Positions 8,315 through 15,297 of a stretch of DNA of 16,375 bases are shown here, in pieces (the stretch's first letter is position 1; each line of letters opens with the position of its first letter). The stretch spans positions 1 through 16,375 of the forward strand of contig URMR01000026.1 in NCBI GenBank assembly GCA_900548935.1, in the 5' to 3' direction. The position numbers and the translations under genes were made by a program. Source of the stretch: an uncultured Collinsella sp. (lineage in GTDB: Bacteria; Actinomycetota; Coriobacteriia; Coriobacteriales; Coriobacteriaceae). The notes beneath the pieces are model-generated. The model had not been told where the DNA came from. It saw only the letters and a list, made by a program, of their open reading frames with translations, and did not search any database.

Positions 8315-8596
8315 TTAGGCTTCAGCGACCTTGTGGCCGAGCGCCTTCTCGTAACGGGCCTCGTCGTAGGAGATATCGCCGTCGACAATCTCGTCCATAG
8401 CCATCGAGATGGTATCGGCACCGGAGAGTGCAATGGTGATGTCGTCGACATCCTGGACGGCGAGCACGCGGTTGTGCTGACCACGCAGCATGCTGTTAAT
8501 GTCGCAGGCGCGCTTGGAGGCAAGCGAGGCGAGCAGGAAGCGGTTGTGATCGGTCTTCTCCAGAAGATCGTCAATGCAAGGCTTTACAACGGACAC
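8315..8596 (-). CDS. rpoZ: DNA-directed RNA polymerase subunit omega
   Basis: Omega helps fold and stabilise the beta-prime subunit of RNA polymerase. The 93-residue protein has the family core: KPCIDDLLEKTDHNRFLLASLASKRACDIN, with ASKRA in the helix that contacts beta-prime, and later EKALGHKVAEA. The start is GTG at 8596, with GAGG close upstream and AAAGGA about 10 bases upstream; both lie at or just after the end of gmk, which stops 5 bases before. Position directly after gmk is widely conserved in bacteria. thiI begins at the next base after its stop. Confidence 0.94.
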   Translation of the reverse strand: MSVVKPCIDDLLEKTDHNRFLLASLASKRACDINSMLRGQHNRVLAVQDVDDITIALSGADTISMAMDEIVDGDISYDEARYEKALGHKVAEA

Positions 8597-8601
8597 GGAC
8601 C

Positions 8602-9171
8602 TCAGATCCTTTCATGCATATCGAGAACGCGAACGAGCTCATCGGTCGCGCGGTCGAGATCGTCATTCACCACGACGTCGTCGTAGCGGTCGGCAAGGGC
8701 AAGTTCATCGGCGGCGTTTGCCATACGCAGCTCGATCGTCTCGGGCGTCTCGGTACCGCGACCGACCAGGCGATCGCGAAGCACCTCGAGCGAAGGCGGC
8801 TTGATAAAGATCAGCACGGCCTCGGGAAAACGCTCCTTGACCTGCAGGGCACCCTGAACATCGATCTCCAAGATCAGAGACGAGCCAGAGGCGAGCTTGG
8901 ATGTGACCTCGCTCACCAACGTGCCGTAGCAGTTGCCGTGGACCTCAGCCCACTCAACAAACTCACCGTTTGCCACGCGGCGGTCGAACTCCTTGCGCGT
9001 CAGGAAAAAGTAGTTGACGCCGTCGACCTCACCTTTGCGTGGTGCTCGCGTGGTAGCCGAAACCGTCAGGCCCAGGTTCGAGCGACGCTCGCGCACACGA
9101 GTGACGAGCGTGCCCTTACCTGCACCTGACGGTCCAGAAATCACAAAGAGCTTTGAATCCTGAGCGCTCAC
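8602..9171 (-). CDS. gmk: Guanylate kinase
   Basis: Gmk phosphorylates GMP to GDP with ATP, an essential step of guanine nucleotide supply and recycling. The 189-residue protein has the P-loop SGPSGAGKGT at 12-21 and the GMP-binding region with TTRAPRKGEVDGVNYFF. GEFVEWAEVHGNCYGT and LILEIDVQGA follow, then the lid and C-terminal helices (IKPPSLEVLRDRL, RGTETPE). Length is normal. The only usable start is a GTG at 9171, immediately after the mihF stop (TAAGTG) and with no clear ribosome binding site. Translation probably depends on reinitiation by ribosomes finishing mihF. Confidence 0.96.
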   Translation of the reverse strand: MSAQDSKLFVISGPSGAGKGTLVTRVRERRSNLGLTVSATTRAPRKGEVDGVNYFFLTRKEFDRRVANGEFVEWAEVHGNCYGTLVSEVTSKLASGSSLILEIDVQGALQVKERFPEAVLIFIKPPSLEVLRDRLVGRGTETPETIELRMANAADELALADRYDDVVVNDDLDRATDELVRVLDMHERI

Positions 9172-9480
9172 TTATTTGGTCAGCTGCTCGAGGAGCTGCT
9201 CGCGCTGACGGACGCCGAGGCCCTGGACGCGACGGGTAGCGGAGATGCCGAGCTCCTCCATGATCTTGGCAGCCTTGGCCTTGCCATAACCGGGGAGAGA
9301 CTCGATGAGGGTGGAAACCTTCATGCGGGAAGCGATGGGGTCATCGGAGTTAAGCACGGACTCGAGGGACTTCTCGCCCTTCTTGATCTGCTCGCGAAGC
9401 TCAGCGCGGGCGTGACGTGCGGCGGCAGCCTTCTCAAGAGCCTGCTTGCGCTGCTCGTCGGTAAGCTGAGGGAGTGCCAT
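9172..9480 (-). CDS. mihF: Integration host factor, actinobacterial type (mIHF)
   Basis: mIHF is a small nucleoid-associated DNA-binding protein found in actinobacteria, unrelated to the E. coli IHF fold. It was first known as a host factor for mycobacteriophage L5 integration. The 102-residue protein begins MALPQLTDEQRKQALEKA, nearly the mycobacterial sequence from recall. It has an Ala/Arg-rich helix, then the helix-turn-helix-like core STLIESLPGYGKAKAAKIMEELGI, and ends TRRVQGLGVRQREQLLEQL. The ATG at 9480 has a textbook GGAGG 5-7 bases upstream; an in-frame ATG at 9492 would overlap that site. It leads the operon with gmk and rpoZ and lies downstream of pyrF, the conserved actinobacterial order. 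Confidence 0.94.
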   Translation of the reverse strand: MALPQLTDEQRKQALEKAAAARHARAELREQIKKGEKSLESVLNSDDPIASRMKVSTLIESLPGYGKAKAAKIMEELGISATRRVQGLGVRQREQLLEQLTK

Positions 9481-9524
9481 TCGAACCTCCAAATAGTTGG
9501 GTTATATCTGATGCAATAATTAGC

Positions 9525-9533
9525 ATTTTAGCA
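9525..9533 (-). promoter_or_regulatory. Candidate promoter of mihF-gmk-rpoZ-thiI
   Basis: The minus strand reads TGC TAAAAT, an extended -10, which would start transcription near 9518 and leave a leader of about 38 bases. No good -35 is present at normal spacing; TTGACG lies too close. The surrounding bases are AT-rich compared with the genes. Confidence 0.4.
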
Positions 9534-9617
9534 CGTCAAACGCACTAAATGCCCAATCGACGGCTCCATAGGTTAGACGATACCTGCGAAAAGTGCAATA
9601 TACGAAGGTCAAAGTTA

Positions 9618-9675
9618 AGCCCCTGACCTGCGATTCCACACAAAGGATGGGAAAGTTATCGCAGGCACAGGGGCT
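9618..9675 (-). terminator. Long hairpin after pyrF, possible operon terminator
   Basis: Two stem blocks of 8 bp each (9618-9625 with 9668-9675, and 9627-9634 with 9658-9665) enclose a 23-base loop, with a 1/2-base internal bulge. The hairpin lies 45 bases after the pyrF stop. The tail on the minus strand (TTAACTTT) is only moderately U-rich, so termination is plausible but not certain. The strand given assumes it serves pyrF. It is the main element in the 240-base pyrF-mihF gap. Confidence 0.5.
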
Positions 9676-9720
9676 AATTTGTGCTAATGAGACCCAAAAG
9701 TGGTGACTTGAGGGAATCTT

Positions 9721-10437
9721 TTAGGCGACGTTTTCGACCAACTCGGCAACGATGGCGTCAAAGGCGGCAACCGGGTCGTCGGCACCGGTGATGGGTCGGC
9801 CCACCACGATGTGGCTCGCGCCGCGCTCGATAGCCTGGGAGGGCGTCGCCACGCGGGATTGATCGCCCAAGGCGGCGCCCACCGGACGCACGCCCGGAGT
9901 CACGATCAGCGCGTCGGGGCCGAGCAGCTCACGCATGTCATGGGCCTCCATCGGCGAGCACACGATGCCGTCGATGCCGTTGGCCTGGGCAAGCTTTGCC
10001 AGGCGGGCGGCTTCCTCGGCCACGGGCGACTCGACGCCAATCTCGGCCAGCGACTCCTGGTTCATGCTCGTGAGCACGGTAATGGCAACGAGTTTGGCGC
10101 GGTCTTCGCGCGCCTCCTCGGCACCCTCACGGCACGCAGCGAGCATGGCACCAGAACCCAAACCATGGACCGAGAGCAGGTCGGCACCGGCAAGCGAGGC
10201 GGAACGGGCGGCACCGCGCACCTGATGCGGAATGTCATGGAACTTAAGGTCAAGGAAGACCTTAAAACCCAGGTCCTTGAACGTCTTGACGATCTCGGGG
10301 CCCTCAGCGTAATAGAGCGTCATGCCCACCTTGAGCCAAGCGGCATGACCAGAAAGCTCGTGGGCGAGCTCGAACGCACGCTCACGGTCGCAGTCGAGGG
10401 CGACGATAACGCGGTCGCGGGCATCGGTCTCTAGCAT
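9721..10437 (-). CDS. pyrF: Orotidine 5'-phosphate decarboxylase
   Basis: PyrF converts OMP to UMP, the last step of de novo UMP synthesis. The 238-residue protein has RVIVALDCD at the first beta strand, Lys36 in LKVGM, and the catalytic tetrad region FLDLKFHDIP with Asp63, Lys65 and Asp68. VTPGVRP and ASHIVVGRPIT form the phosphate-binding loops. This is the bacterial type I form of normal length. The ATG at 10437 overlaps the pyrD stop by seven bases (ATGCTAG), with a GGTAGGTG site just upstream inside pyrD. It is the last gene of the pyr operon. Confidence 0.95.
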   Translation of the reverse strand: MLETDARDRVIVALDCDRERAFELAHELSGHAAWLKVGMTLYYAEGPEIVKTFKDLGFKVFLDLKFHDIPHQVRGAARSASLAGADLLSVHGLGSGAMLAACREGAEEAREDRAKLVAITVLTSMNQESLAEIGVESPVAEEAARLAKLAQANGIDGIVCSPMEAHDMRELLGPDALIVTPGVRPVGAALGDQSRVATPSQAIERGASHIVVGRPITGADDPVAAFDAIVAELVENVA

Positions 10438-11339
10438 TCGAAAGCACCTACCAGCTCGTTGATGTCCTTTACGCCCTGGGACTCCGCCCAAGCCTCGAGC
10501 TCGTGCGCGATCTTGAGCGAAGCGCACGGATCGACGAAGTTGGCCATGCCGACCGACACGCAGGTGGCGCCGGCCAGGATAAACTCGGCCGCATCTTCGC
10601 CCGTCATGACGCCGCCGACACCGTTGATGGGGATATCGACGGCCTGGGCAACCTCCCAGACCATGCGCACGGCGATGTGGTGGCACAGCGGGCCCGAAAG
10701 GCCACCCTTGAGCTTGGCCACGCGGGACTTGCGGGTATGAACATCGATGGCCATGCCCTGGATGGAGTTGATGACCGAAAGTCCGTCGGCGCCAGCGGCC
10801 TCGAGAGCCTTGGCAATCTCGGCAACGTTGACCGGAGCCATCTTTACGAACAGCGGCTTATCGGTCACCTTGCGGCAAGCAGCCATAACGGCAGAGGCGC
10901 CCTCGGGCGAGGAACCCATGGCGGCACCGCCGGCGGCGATATTGGGGCAGCTCACGTTGATCTCGTAGCCGGCAGCCCAGGGGCACAGCTCGACATACAT
11001 CTCGAGCGCGCGGACAAACTCCTCGACGGAGTGGCCGGCAACCTGACAGATGACCTGACAGCCGTCCTTGGACAGCTGTTCGAGCCACGGACCGGACTCG
11101 CGGGCAAAAGCGGCCACGCCGGGGTTCTGAAGGCCCACGGAGTTGATCATGCCGCCGGGAATCTCGGCCATGCGGGGCGCGGGGTTGCCGGGCCAGGGCT
11201 CGGCAGCGCAACCCTTGGTGGTGATGGCGCCCAGCTGGGAAACATCAAAGAAGTTCTGGAACTGCCAACCGTAGCCAAAGGTACCGGCTGCGGTGTTGAT
11301 GGGGTTCTGCATCTTGACGCCGCCGAAATCGACGGCCAT
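10431..11339 (-). CDS. pyrD: Dihydroorotate dehydrogenase, class 1B catalytic subunit
   Basis: This FMN enzyme oxidises dihydroorotate to orotate. Class 1B passes electrons through the PyrK subunit to NAD+. The roughly 302-residue protein has the N-terminal KMQNPINTAAGTFGYG, the substrate loop NSVGLQNPG, and the catalytic-base cysteine in EINVSCPN (Cys131). SINGIQGMAID is represented by VINSIQGMAID, and the C-terminal phosphate site includes NGVGGVMTGEDAAEFILAGA. Cys rather than Ser as base, plus the adjacent pyrK, supports class 1. The ATG at 11339 is chosen; in-frame GTG codons at 11345 and 11354 are alternatives, the latter overlapping the pyrK stop as TAGTG. Confidence 0.94.
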   Translation of the reverse strand: MAVDFGGVKMQNPINTAAGTFGYGWQFQNFFDVSQLGAITTKGCAAEPWPGNPAPRMAEIPGGMINSVGLQNPGVAAFARESGPWLEQLSKDGCQVICQVAGHSVEEFVRALEMYVELCPWAAGYEINVSCPNIAAGGAAMGSSPEGASAVMAACRKVTDKPLFVKMAPVNVAEIAKALEAAGADGLSVINSIQGMAIDVHTRKSRVAKLKGGLSGPLCHHIAVRMVWEVAQAVDIPINGVGGVMTGEDAAEFILAGATCVSVGMANFVDPCASLKIAHELEAWAESQGVKDINELVGAFEC

Positions 11340-11353
11340 GTTCACGGTACCCA

Positions 11354-12145
11354 CTAGAAGACCACCACCTTGGAAGCATCGAATACGGGCCCGCACATGC
11401 AGGCGCCCTTCATACCGTCGACCGTCTCGACATTGCAGGTGTTGCAGGCGCCAAAGCCACAGCTCATCATGCGCTCAAGCGACACCTCGCAGTACGCACC
11501 GGCCTCGGCGGCAGCGGCGGCGACCTTCTTCATCATGACAGCGGGACCGCAGCTGGCGACGTAGTCGTAGCCGCCCTCGCCGAGCAGCTCGGCTGCCGGG
11601 TCGGTGCAAAAACCATGCGTGCCCAGCGTGCCATCATCGGTGCACACGTTAACCGTGGCGCCCAGCGCGCGGAACTCATCGACACCCACGGCCTTGGAAG
11701 CGGTGCCAAAGCCCAAGCAAACGTCGACATCCACGCCCTGCTCGGCAAGCTTGCCGGCAAGGCACAGCACGGGCGGAACACCGATGCCCCCGGCGACAAG
11801 CAATGCCTTCCTGGTGCCCTCGGGAACAAGCCAGCCGCGGCCGCCAGGGCCCAGCAGATTAGAGGTGGAACCGGGGGCCATCTGCGACAGGCGACGGGTG
11901 TCGTCGCCCACGACGGCGTACCACAGCTCGACGGTGCCGGCCTCGGCGTCGGCGCGGTAGTAGCTCAGGGGCACGCGAAGCAGCGAGGACGCATCGCCGG
12001 GCACGGCAATGTTCACAAACTGACCGGGCTTGAGCGCACTTGCAAGCTTGGGGGCCGAGATGACGAGCGAGAAGATGCCGTCGGCGATCTCCTGGTTCGA
12101 TACGACCTCGAAGTCGTGCATGCGTGCAGTGGAAGGTGTGGGCAT
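11354..12145 (-). CDS. pyrK: Dihydroorotate dehydrogenase electron-transfer subunit (FAD, 2Fe-2S)
   Basis: PyrK carries FAD and a 2Fe-2S cluster and links PyrD to NAD+ in the class 1B complex. The 263-residue protein has the FAD-binding barrel (about 10-105, with RVPLSYY near 57-63) and a nucleotide-binding domain (LLVAGGIGVPPVL, 115-127, and YVASCGPAVMM near 195-205). Four cluster cysteines follow at 229, 234, 237 and 249 (C-x4-C-x2-C-x11-C). The ATG at 12145 has GGAG six bases upstream. pyrD follows with close spacing. A hairpin and a 92-base gap separate it from pyrC upstream. Confidence 0.95.
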   Translation of the reverse strand: MPTPSTARMHDFEVVSNQEIADGIFSLVISAPKLASALKPGQFVNIAVPGDASSLLRVPLSYYRADAEAGTVELWYAVVGDDTRRLSQMAPGSTSNLLGPGGRGWLVPEGTRKALLVAGGIGVPPVLCLAGKLAEQGVDVDVCLGFGTASKAVGVDEFRALGATVNVCTDDGTLGTHGFCTDPAAELLGEGGYDYVASCGPAVMMKKVAAAAAEAGAYCEVSLERMMSCGFGACNTCNVETVDGMKGACMCGPVFDASKVVVF

Positions 12146-12178
12146 AGACGCTCCAATCCCCCATGCGGTTGCATGGTC

Positions 12179-12217
12179 AAAACGAACAGAAAGCGCGGCA
12201 CCGCAAGGGCACCGCGC
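12179..12217 (-). terminator. Hairpin between pyrC and pyrK, possible partial terminator
   Basis: Arms 12208-12217 and 12193-12202 form a 10-bp GC-rich minus-strand stem with two G-U pairs and a 5-base loop. A broken T-run (TTTCTGTTCGTTTT) follows. It could reduce pyrKDF transcription relative to pyrRBC. No obvious promoter for pyrK lies in the remaining gap. Confidence 0.5.
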
Positions 12218-12237
12218 ACAAAAACGATAAGGCTATG

Positions 12238-13527
12238 CTAGCAGATGCAGCCGTCGGCGAGCGTCTGCTTGCCGCCGACAAACACATCGGTGGCACGACC
12301 GGTGAGCGTGCGACCGGCAAAACCGGAGTTCTCGGCACGCGACTCGTAACCGTCCTCGCCGACCGTCCAGGTGGCAGCGGGATCGAACACAGTCAGGTCG
12401 GCAACGGAGCCCGCCTTGACCTGAACCTGATCGAGGCCCAGGATCTCACGCGGCTTGATGGCCATGAGCTCGACCATGCGGCCCACGCCCATCTTGCCAG
12501 TGTTGACCAGCTCGGTGAGCACGAGCGACAGCGAGGTCTCGAGGCCGATCATGCCAAAGGGCGCAAGCTCGAACTCGCGGGCCTTCTCCCACGGGGTGTG
12601 GGGAGCGTGATCGGTGACGATAGCGTCGACGGTACCGTCGATGACACCCTGACGGATAGCCTCGGCGTCCTCGTCGGTGCGCAGCGGCGGATTGACCTTG
12701 AGCGAGGTGTTGTAGGTCTCGTCCAAGTCGTTCTCGGTCAGGAACATGTGGTGCGGCGTGGCCTCGCAGGTCACCTGGACACCGGCGGCCTTACCGGCAC
12801 GCACGATCTCCAGGCCATGAGCGGTGGAGATGTGCTGAATGTGCAGCTTGGCACCGGTCAGCTTAGCGATCTCAATGTCGCGGGCGATCTGGAGCTCCTC
12901 GCCGGCAGCCGGCCAACCCTCGAGGGCCAGACGGGTCGAGACCTTGCCCTCGTTGATCTGACCGTGGCCGACCAGGTCCTCGTCCTGGCAGTGGCTCATA
13001 AAGACCTTGCCGAACATCTTGCCGTAGTCCATGCAGCGACGGAGCATGCCAGCGCCCTGCACGCCGCGACCGTCGTCGGTGAAGGCGACGGCGCCGTGGG
13101 CGACCATATCGCCCATCTCGGACATGGCCTCGCCCTTAAGACCGCGGGTCATGGCGCCGGACGGATAGACGCGGCAGTGACCGACCTCGGCAGCGCGGGA
13201 CTTGACGAACTCCACGACGGTGCCGTTATCGGTAACGGGATCGGTGTTGGGCATGGAGCACACGCCAGTAAAGCCGCCCTTGGCAGCTGCGCGGGTGCCG
13301 CTCTCGATGTCCTCTTTGACCTCGTAGCCGGGCTCGCGAAGGTGAACGTGCATATCCACCAGGCCGGGGACGAGGTACTTGCCGGAAAGGTCGCGGACCT
13401 CGGCTCCCTCGACGGCGAGATTCTCGCCGACCTCGGCGATCTTGTCGCCGTCAATCAGGACGTCAACGACACCGTCAAGCTCGACAGACGGGTCGACGAC
13501 GTGGGCATTCTTAAGAAGCAAGGCCAT
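12238..13527 (-). CDS. pyrC: Dihydroorotase (class I, zinc amidohydrolase)
   Basis: PyrC cyclises carbamoyl aspartate to dihydroorotate. The 429-residue protein has the metal motif DMHVHLREPG (His60, His62), GFTGVCSMPNTDP for substrate, HIQHISTAHG, TPHHMF and the catalytic aspartate in TDHAPH. KEDIESGT is the region where type I enzymes carry an aspartate or a modified lysine near the metals. Length fits class I (about 425). The ATG at 13527 has GGAGG eight bases upstream. Its first 17 bases overlap the end of pyrB, indicating translational coupling. The longer in-frame start at 13647 would bury the whole N-terminus in pyrB and is rejected. Confidence 0.95.
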   Translation of the reverse strand: MALLLKNAHVVDPSVELDGVVDVLIDGDKIAEVGENLAVEGAEVRDLSGKYLVPGLVDMHVHLREPGYEVKEDIESGTRAAAKGGFTGVCSMPNTDPVTDNGTVVEFVKSRAAEVGHCRVYPSGAMTRGLKGEAMSEMGDMVAHGAVAFTDDGRGVQGAGMLRRCMDYGKMFGKVFMSHCQDEDLVGHGQINEGKVSTRLALEGWPAAGEELQIARDIEIAKLTGAKLHIQHISTAHGLEIVRAGKAAGVQVTCEATPHHMFLTENDLDETYNTSLKVNPPLRTDEDAEAIRQGVIDGTVDAIVTDHAPHTPWEKAREFELAPFGMIGLETSLSLVLTELVNTGKMGVGRMVELMAIKPREILGLDQVQVKAGSVADLTVFDPAATWTVGEDGYESRAENSGFAGRTLTGRATDVFVGGKQTLADGCIC

Positions 13528-14455
13528 TATCGGCACCTCCAAGCAGCAGATACAGGATAGCCATACGCACGCAGATACCGGCGTAGACCTGCTCCAGGAT
13601 GACGGAGCGTTGCGGGTGGTCGGCCATATAGGAGTCGAACTCGACACCGCGGTTGATGGGGCCCGGGTGGCAAATGATCGCGTCGGGCTTCATGAGCTTC
13701 TCGCGGTCCTTGGTCAGGCCGAAGAGCTTGTGGTACTCGCGAATGGTCGGGAACGGGGCACCCTCGAGGCGCTCCTGCTGCACGCGCAGCATATAAACGA
13801 CGTCCAGCTCGGGCAGGACGGAATCGAGATCGCTCGTCACGTGGTCGCAGCCCAGGACCTCGGGCGCCGGCGGCAGCAGCGTGCCGGGGGCGACGGCGTA
13901 GGTCTCGCAGCCCATGATCTTAAGGGCGGGGATCAGCGAGCCGCAAACGCGGGAGTGTGCGATATCGCCGACGACGGCGACCTTCAGACCGTGGAAGTCA
14001 CCCTTGTGCTCCCAGATGGTGTACAGGTCGAGCAGGGCCTGCGTGGGATGGTTGTGCTTGCCGTCACCGGCGCAGATGACGCTCGCGGGCGAGTTCTGCG
14101 TGACGATGTAGGGAGCGCCGGCGTGCTTATCGCGAACGACGATGCAGTCGATCTTATAGGCGTTGAGGGTCTCGACGGTGTCGACGAGGCTTTCGCCCTT
14201 AACCGTGGAGGTCGAGGAGCCGCCAAAGTTAAGGCTGTCGGCCGAAAGACGCTTCTCGGCGAGCTCGAAAGAGCTGCGGGTACGCGTCGAGGGCTCGTTG
14301 AACATGTTGACGATGGTCTTGCCCTTGAGCGTGGGGACCTTTTTGATCGCACGCTCGTTGACCTCGGAGAACGCCTTGGCGGTCTCGAGGATGAGCTTGA
14401 TATCCTCTTCGGAGTACTCGGTAATGTCGATCAGGTGCTTATGGTTGAACGCCAC
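13511..14455 (-). CDS. pyrB: Aspartate carbamoyltransferase catalytic subunit
   Basis: PyrB condenses carbamoyl phosphate with aspartate, the committed step of the pathway. The 314-residue protein has the carbamoyl phosphate motif FNEPSTRTRSSFE (STRTR at about 56-60), GDGKHNHPTQALLDLYTI (HPTQ 136-139), VGDIAHSRVCGS and HPGPINRGVE. No regulatory pyrI gene is adjacent. The start chosen is GTG at 14455, with GGGAGG about 11 bases upstream. A GTG at 14467 would overlap pyrR by 8 bases but has its purine-rich site touching the codon. pyrR ends 4 bases upstream and pyrC overlaps downstream. Confidence 0.95.
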   Translation of the reverse strand: MAFNHKHLIDITEYSEEDIKLILETAKAFSEVNERAIKKVPTLKGKTIVNMFNEPSTRTRSSFELAEKRLSADSLNFGGSSTSTVKGESLVDTVETLNAYKIDCIVVRDKHAGAPYIVTQNSPASVICAGDGKHNHPTQALLDLYTIWEHKGDFHGLKVAVVGDIAHSRVCGSLIPALKIMGCETYAVAPGTLLPPAPEVLGCDHVTSDLDSVLPELDVVYMLRVQQERLEGAPFPTIREYHKLFGLTKDREKLMKPDAIICHPGPINRGVEFDSYMADHPQRSVILEQVYAGICVRMAILYLLLGGADNGLAS

Positions 14456-14459
14456 GGTA

Positions 14460-15044
14460 CTACTCACCTCCCAGCGGCGCGGAGCCCACGTGGGAACCCG
14501 GCGCGACGTCGTTAATCTCGACAGCGGTGTGGCCGTCGACTTCCTTCATATATAGGTGCACGTTCTCCTCATGCGACGAGGGAACGTTCTTGCCGACAAA
14601 GTCCGGCGAGATGGGGAGCTCGCGGTGACCGCGGTCAACGAGAACTGCCAGCTCGATACGGCTCGGACGGCCCAGGTCCATGACGGCGTCGAGAGCGGCG
14701 CGGATGGTACGACCCGTGTACAGGATGTCGTCCACCAGCACGACGCGCTTGCCGTCGACGCTAAAGGGAATGTTGGTGGCGTGGATCGCGGGAGCGAAAT
14801 TGGTAGCGTAGTCATCACGGTAGAAGCTGATGTCGAGGCTGCCGAGCGGAACGTCGACGCCCTCGATCTCCTTGATCTCCTCGGCGAGCTTCTTTGCCAG
14901 AAGGTCGCCGCGCGTGACGATGCCGACCAGAGCGAGGTCTTCACAGCCCTCGTTGCGCTCGAGAATCTCGTGCGCGATGCGGGTCATCGCTCGATTGACG
15001 GCGGTCTCGTCCATGATGACCGCCTTGGGGGAAGTCGTGCCCAT
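14460..15044 (-). CDS. pyrR: Bifunctional PyrR: pyr mRNA-binding attenuation regulator / uracil phosphoribosyltransferase
   Basis: PyrR binds pyr leader RNA when UMP/UTP is high and promotes termination; many forms also make UMP from uracil and PRPP. The 194-residue protein has the PRPP-binding loop VVLVDDILYTGRT at 101-113. It also has TRGDLLAKKLAEEI, DISFYRDD and VLVDRGHRELPISPDFVGK, the pattern of the PyrR subfamily of phosphoribosyltransferases. The ATG at 15044 has AAGGAG five bases upstream. It is the first gene of the operon and lies directly behind a leader with attenuator structures that it most likely controls, so it probably regulates its own synthesis. Confidence 0.95.
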   Translation of the reverse strand: MGTTSPKAVIMDETAVNRAMTRIAHEILERNEGCEDLALVGIVTRGDLLAKKLAEEIKEIEGVDVPLGSLDISFYRDDYATNFAPAIHATNIPFSVDGKRVVLVDDILYTGRTIRAALDAVMDLGRPSRIELAVLVDRGHRELPISPDFVGKNVPSSHEENVHLYMKEVDGHTAVEINDVAPGSHVGSAPLGGE

Positions 15045-15083
15045 CGATCTCCTTCCTCACATGTCTTGACTGCTGACACAGTC

Positions 15084-15124
15084 AAAAAAATAGATGCCCG
15101 ACCGCTCAAAGCGGACCAGACACC
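15084..15124 (-). terminator. pyr leader attenuator terminator
   Basis: Arms 15110-15124 and 15093-15106 form a 14-bp minus-strand stem with four G-U pairs and a single bulged base, a 3-base loop, then a run of seven T. It stands between the promoter and pyrR, where only a regulated terminator makes sense. Confidence 0.85.
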
Positions 15125-15172
15125 CACAGGAAAGGCTGCTCTTTGGCAGCTATGTAATTCCATGTGGGTATC
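15119..15172 (-). promoter_or_regulatory. pyr leader antiterminator stem
   Basis: Positions 15163-15172 pair with 15119-15128 over 10 bp (GATACCCACA with TGTGGGTGTC in minus-strand sense, one G-U). The right arm takes up the 5' half of the terminator, so the two structures exclude each other. An inner 5-bp hairpin (15135-15139 with 15146-15150) closes the loop. Confidence 0.7.
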
Positions 15173-15189
15173 TCGTACCCCTTTAATGG
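15160..15189 (-). promoter_or_regulatory. PyrR-binding anti-antiterminator hairpin
   Basis: In minus-strand sense the lower stem is CCAT/ATGG, with an asymmetric internal loop (TAAAG on the 5' side) and an upper stem GGGTA/TACCC capped by CGAGA. The cap matches the NGNGA core of the known PyrR-binding loop. The 3' arm overlaps the 5' arm of the antiterminator, so formation of this hairpin would free the terminator. PyrR binding is inferred from the layout and the adjacent pyrR gene. Confidence 0.65.
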
Positions 15190-15198
15190 TCAAGGGAT

Positions 15199-15204
15199 AG
15201 TGTA
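15199..15204 (-). promoter_or_regulatory. Candidate pyr operon -10
   Basis: TACACT on the minus strand would start transcription near 15192, just before the anti-antiterminator, which fits the leader layout. No recognisable -35 is present at 16-18 bases, so the call rests mainly on position. Confidence 0.35.
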
Positions 15205-15297
15205 GCCAACCTCGAGCTTAATTGCGAGCATAAATACAAAGCAATCCGTAAACGCAGCCCAATGCTCAATAAACCTATATATATTTGTGGGACGAGC

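Noticed and set aside
7205..8686. 493-codon open frame on the plus strand opposite thiI, rpoZ and the end of gmk
   Set aside because: It spans three firmly identified genes, has no ribosome binding site or recognisable domain, and is explained by codon bias on the opposite strand.
10438..10686. N-terminal extension of pyrF
   Set aside because: The added residues are Arg/Gly-rich and lie inside pyrD; the ATG at 10437 gives a normal-length enzyme with a ribosome binding site.
12163..13560. 465-codon open frame on the plus strand opposite pyrC
   Set aside because: It is a mirror frame of a high-GC gene; the protein is low-complexity and His/Asp/Leu/Gly-rich with no family pattern, and pyrC on the other strand is certain.
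13379..14515. 378-codon open frame on the plus strand opposite pyrB
   Set aside because: Same mirror-frame effect; pyrB motifs on the minus strand are unambiguous.
15270..15287. AT-rich run as a replication origin element
   Set aside because: It is a single short TA-rich stretch without DnaA boxes or dnaA/dnaN neighbours; it is better explained as intergenic promoter-region DNA.
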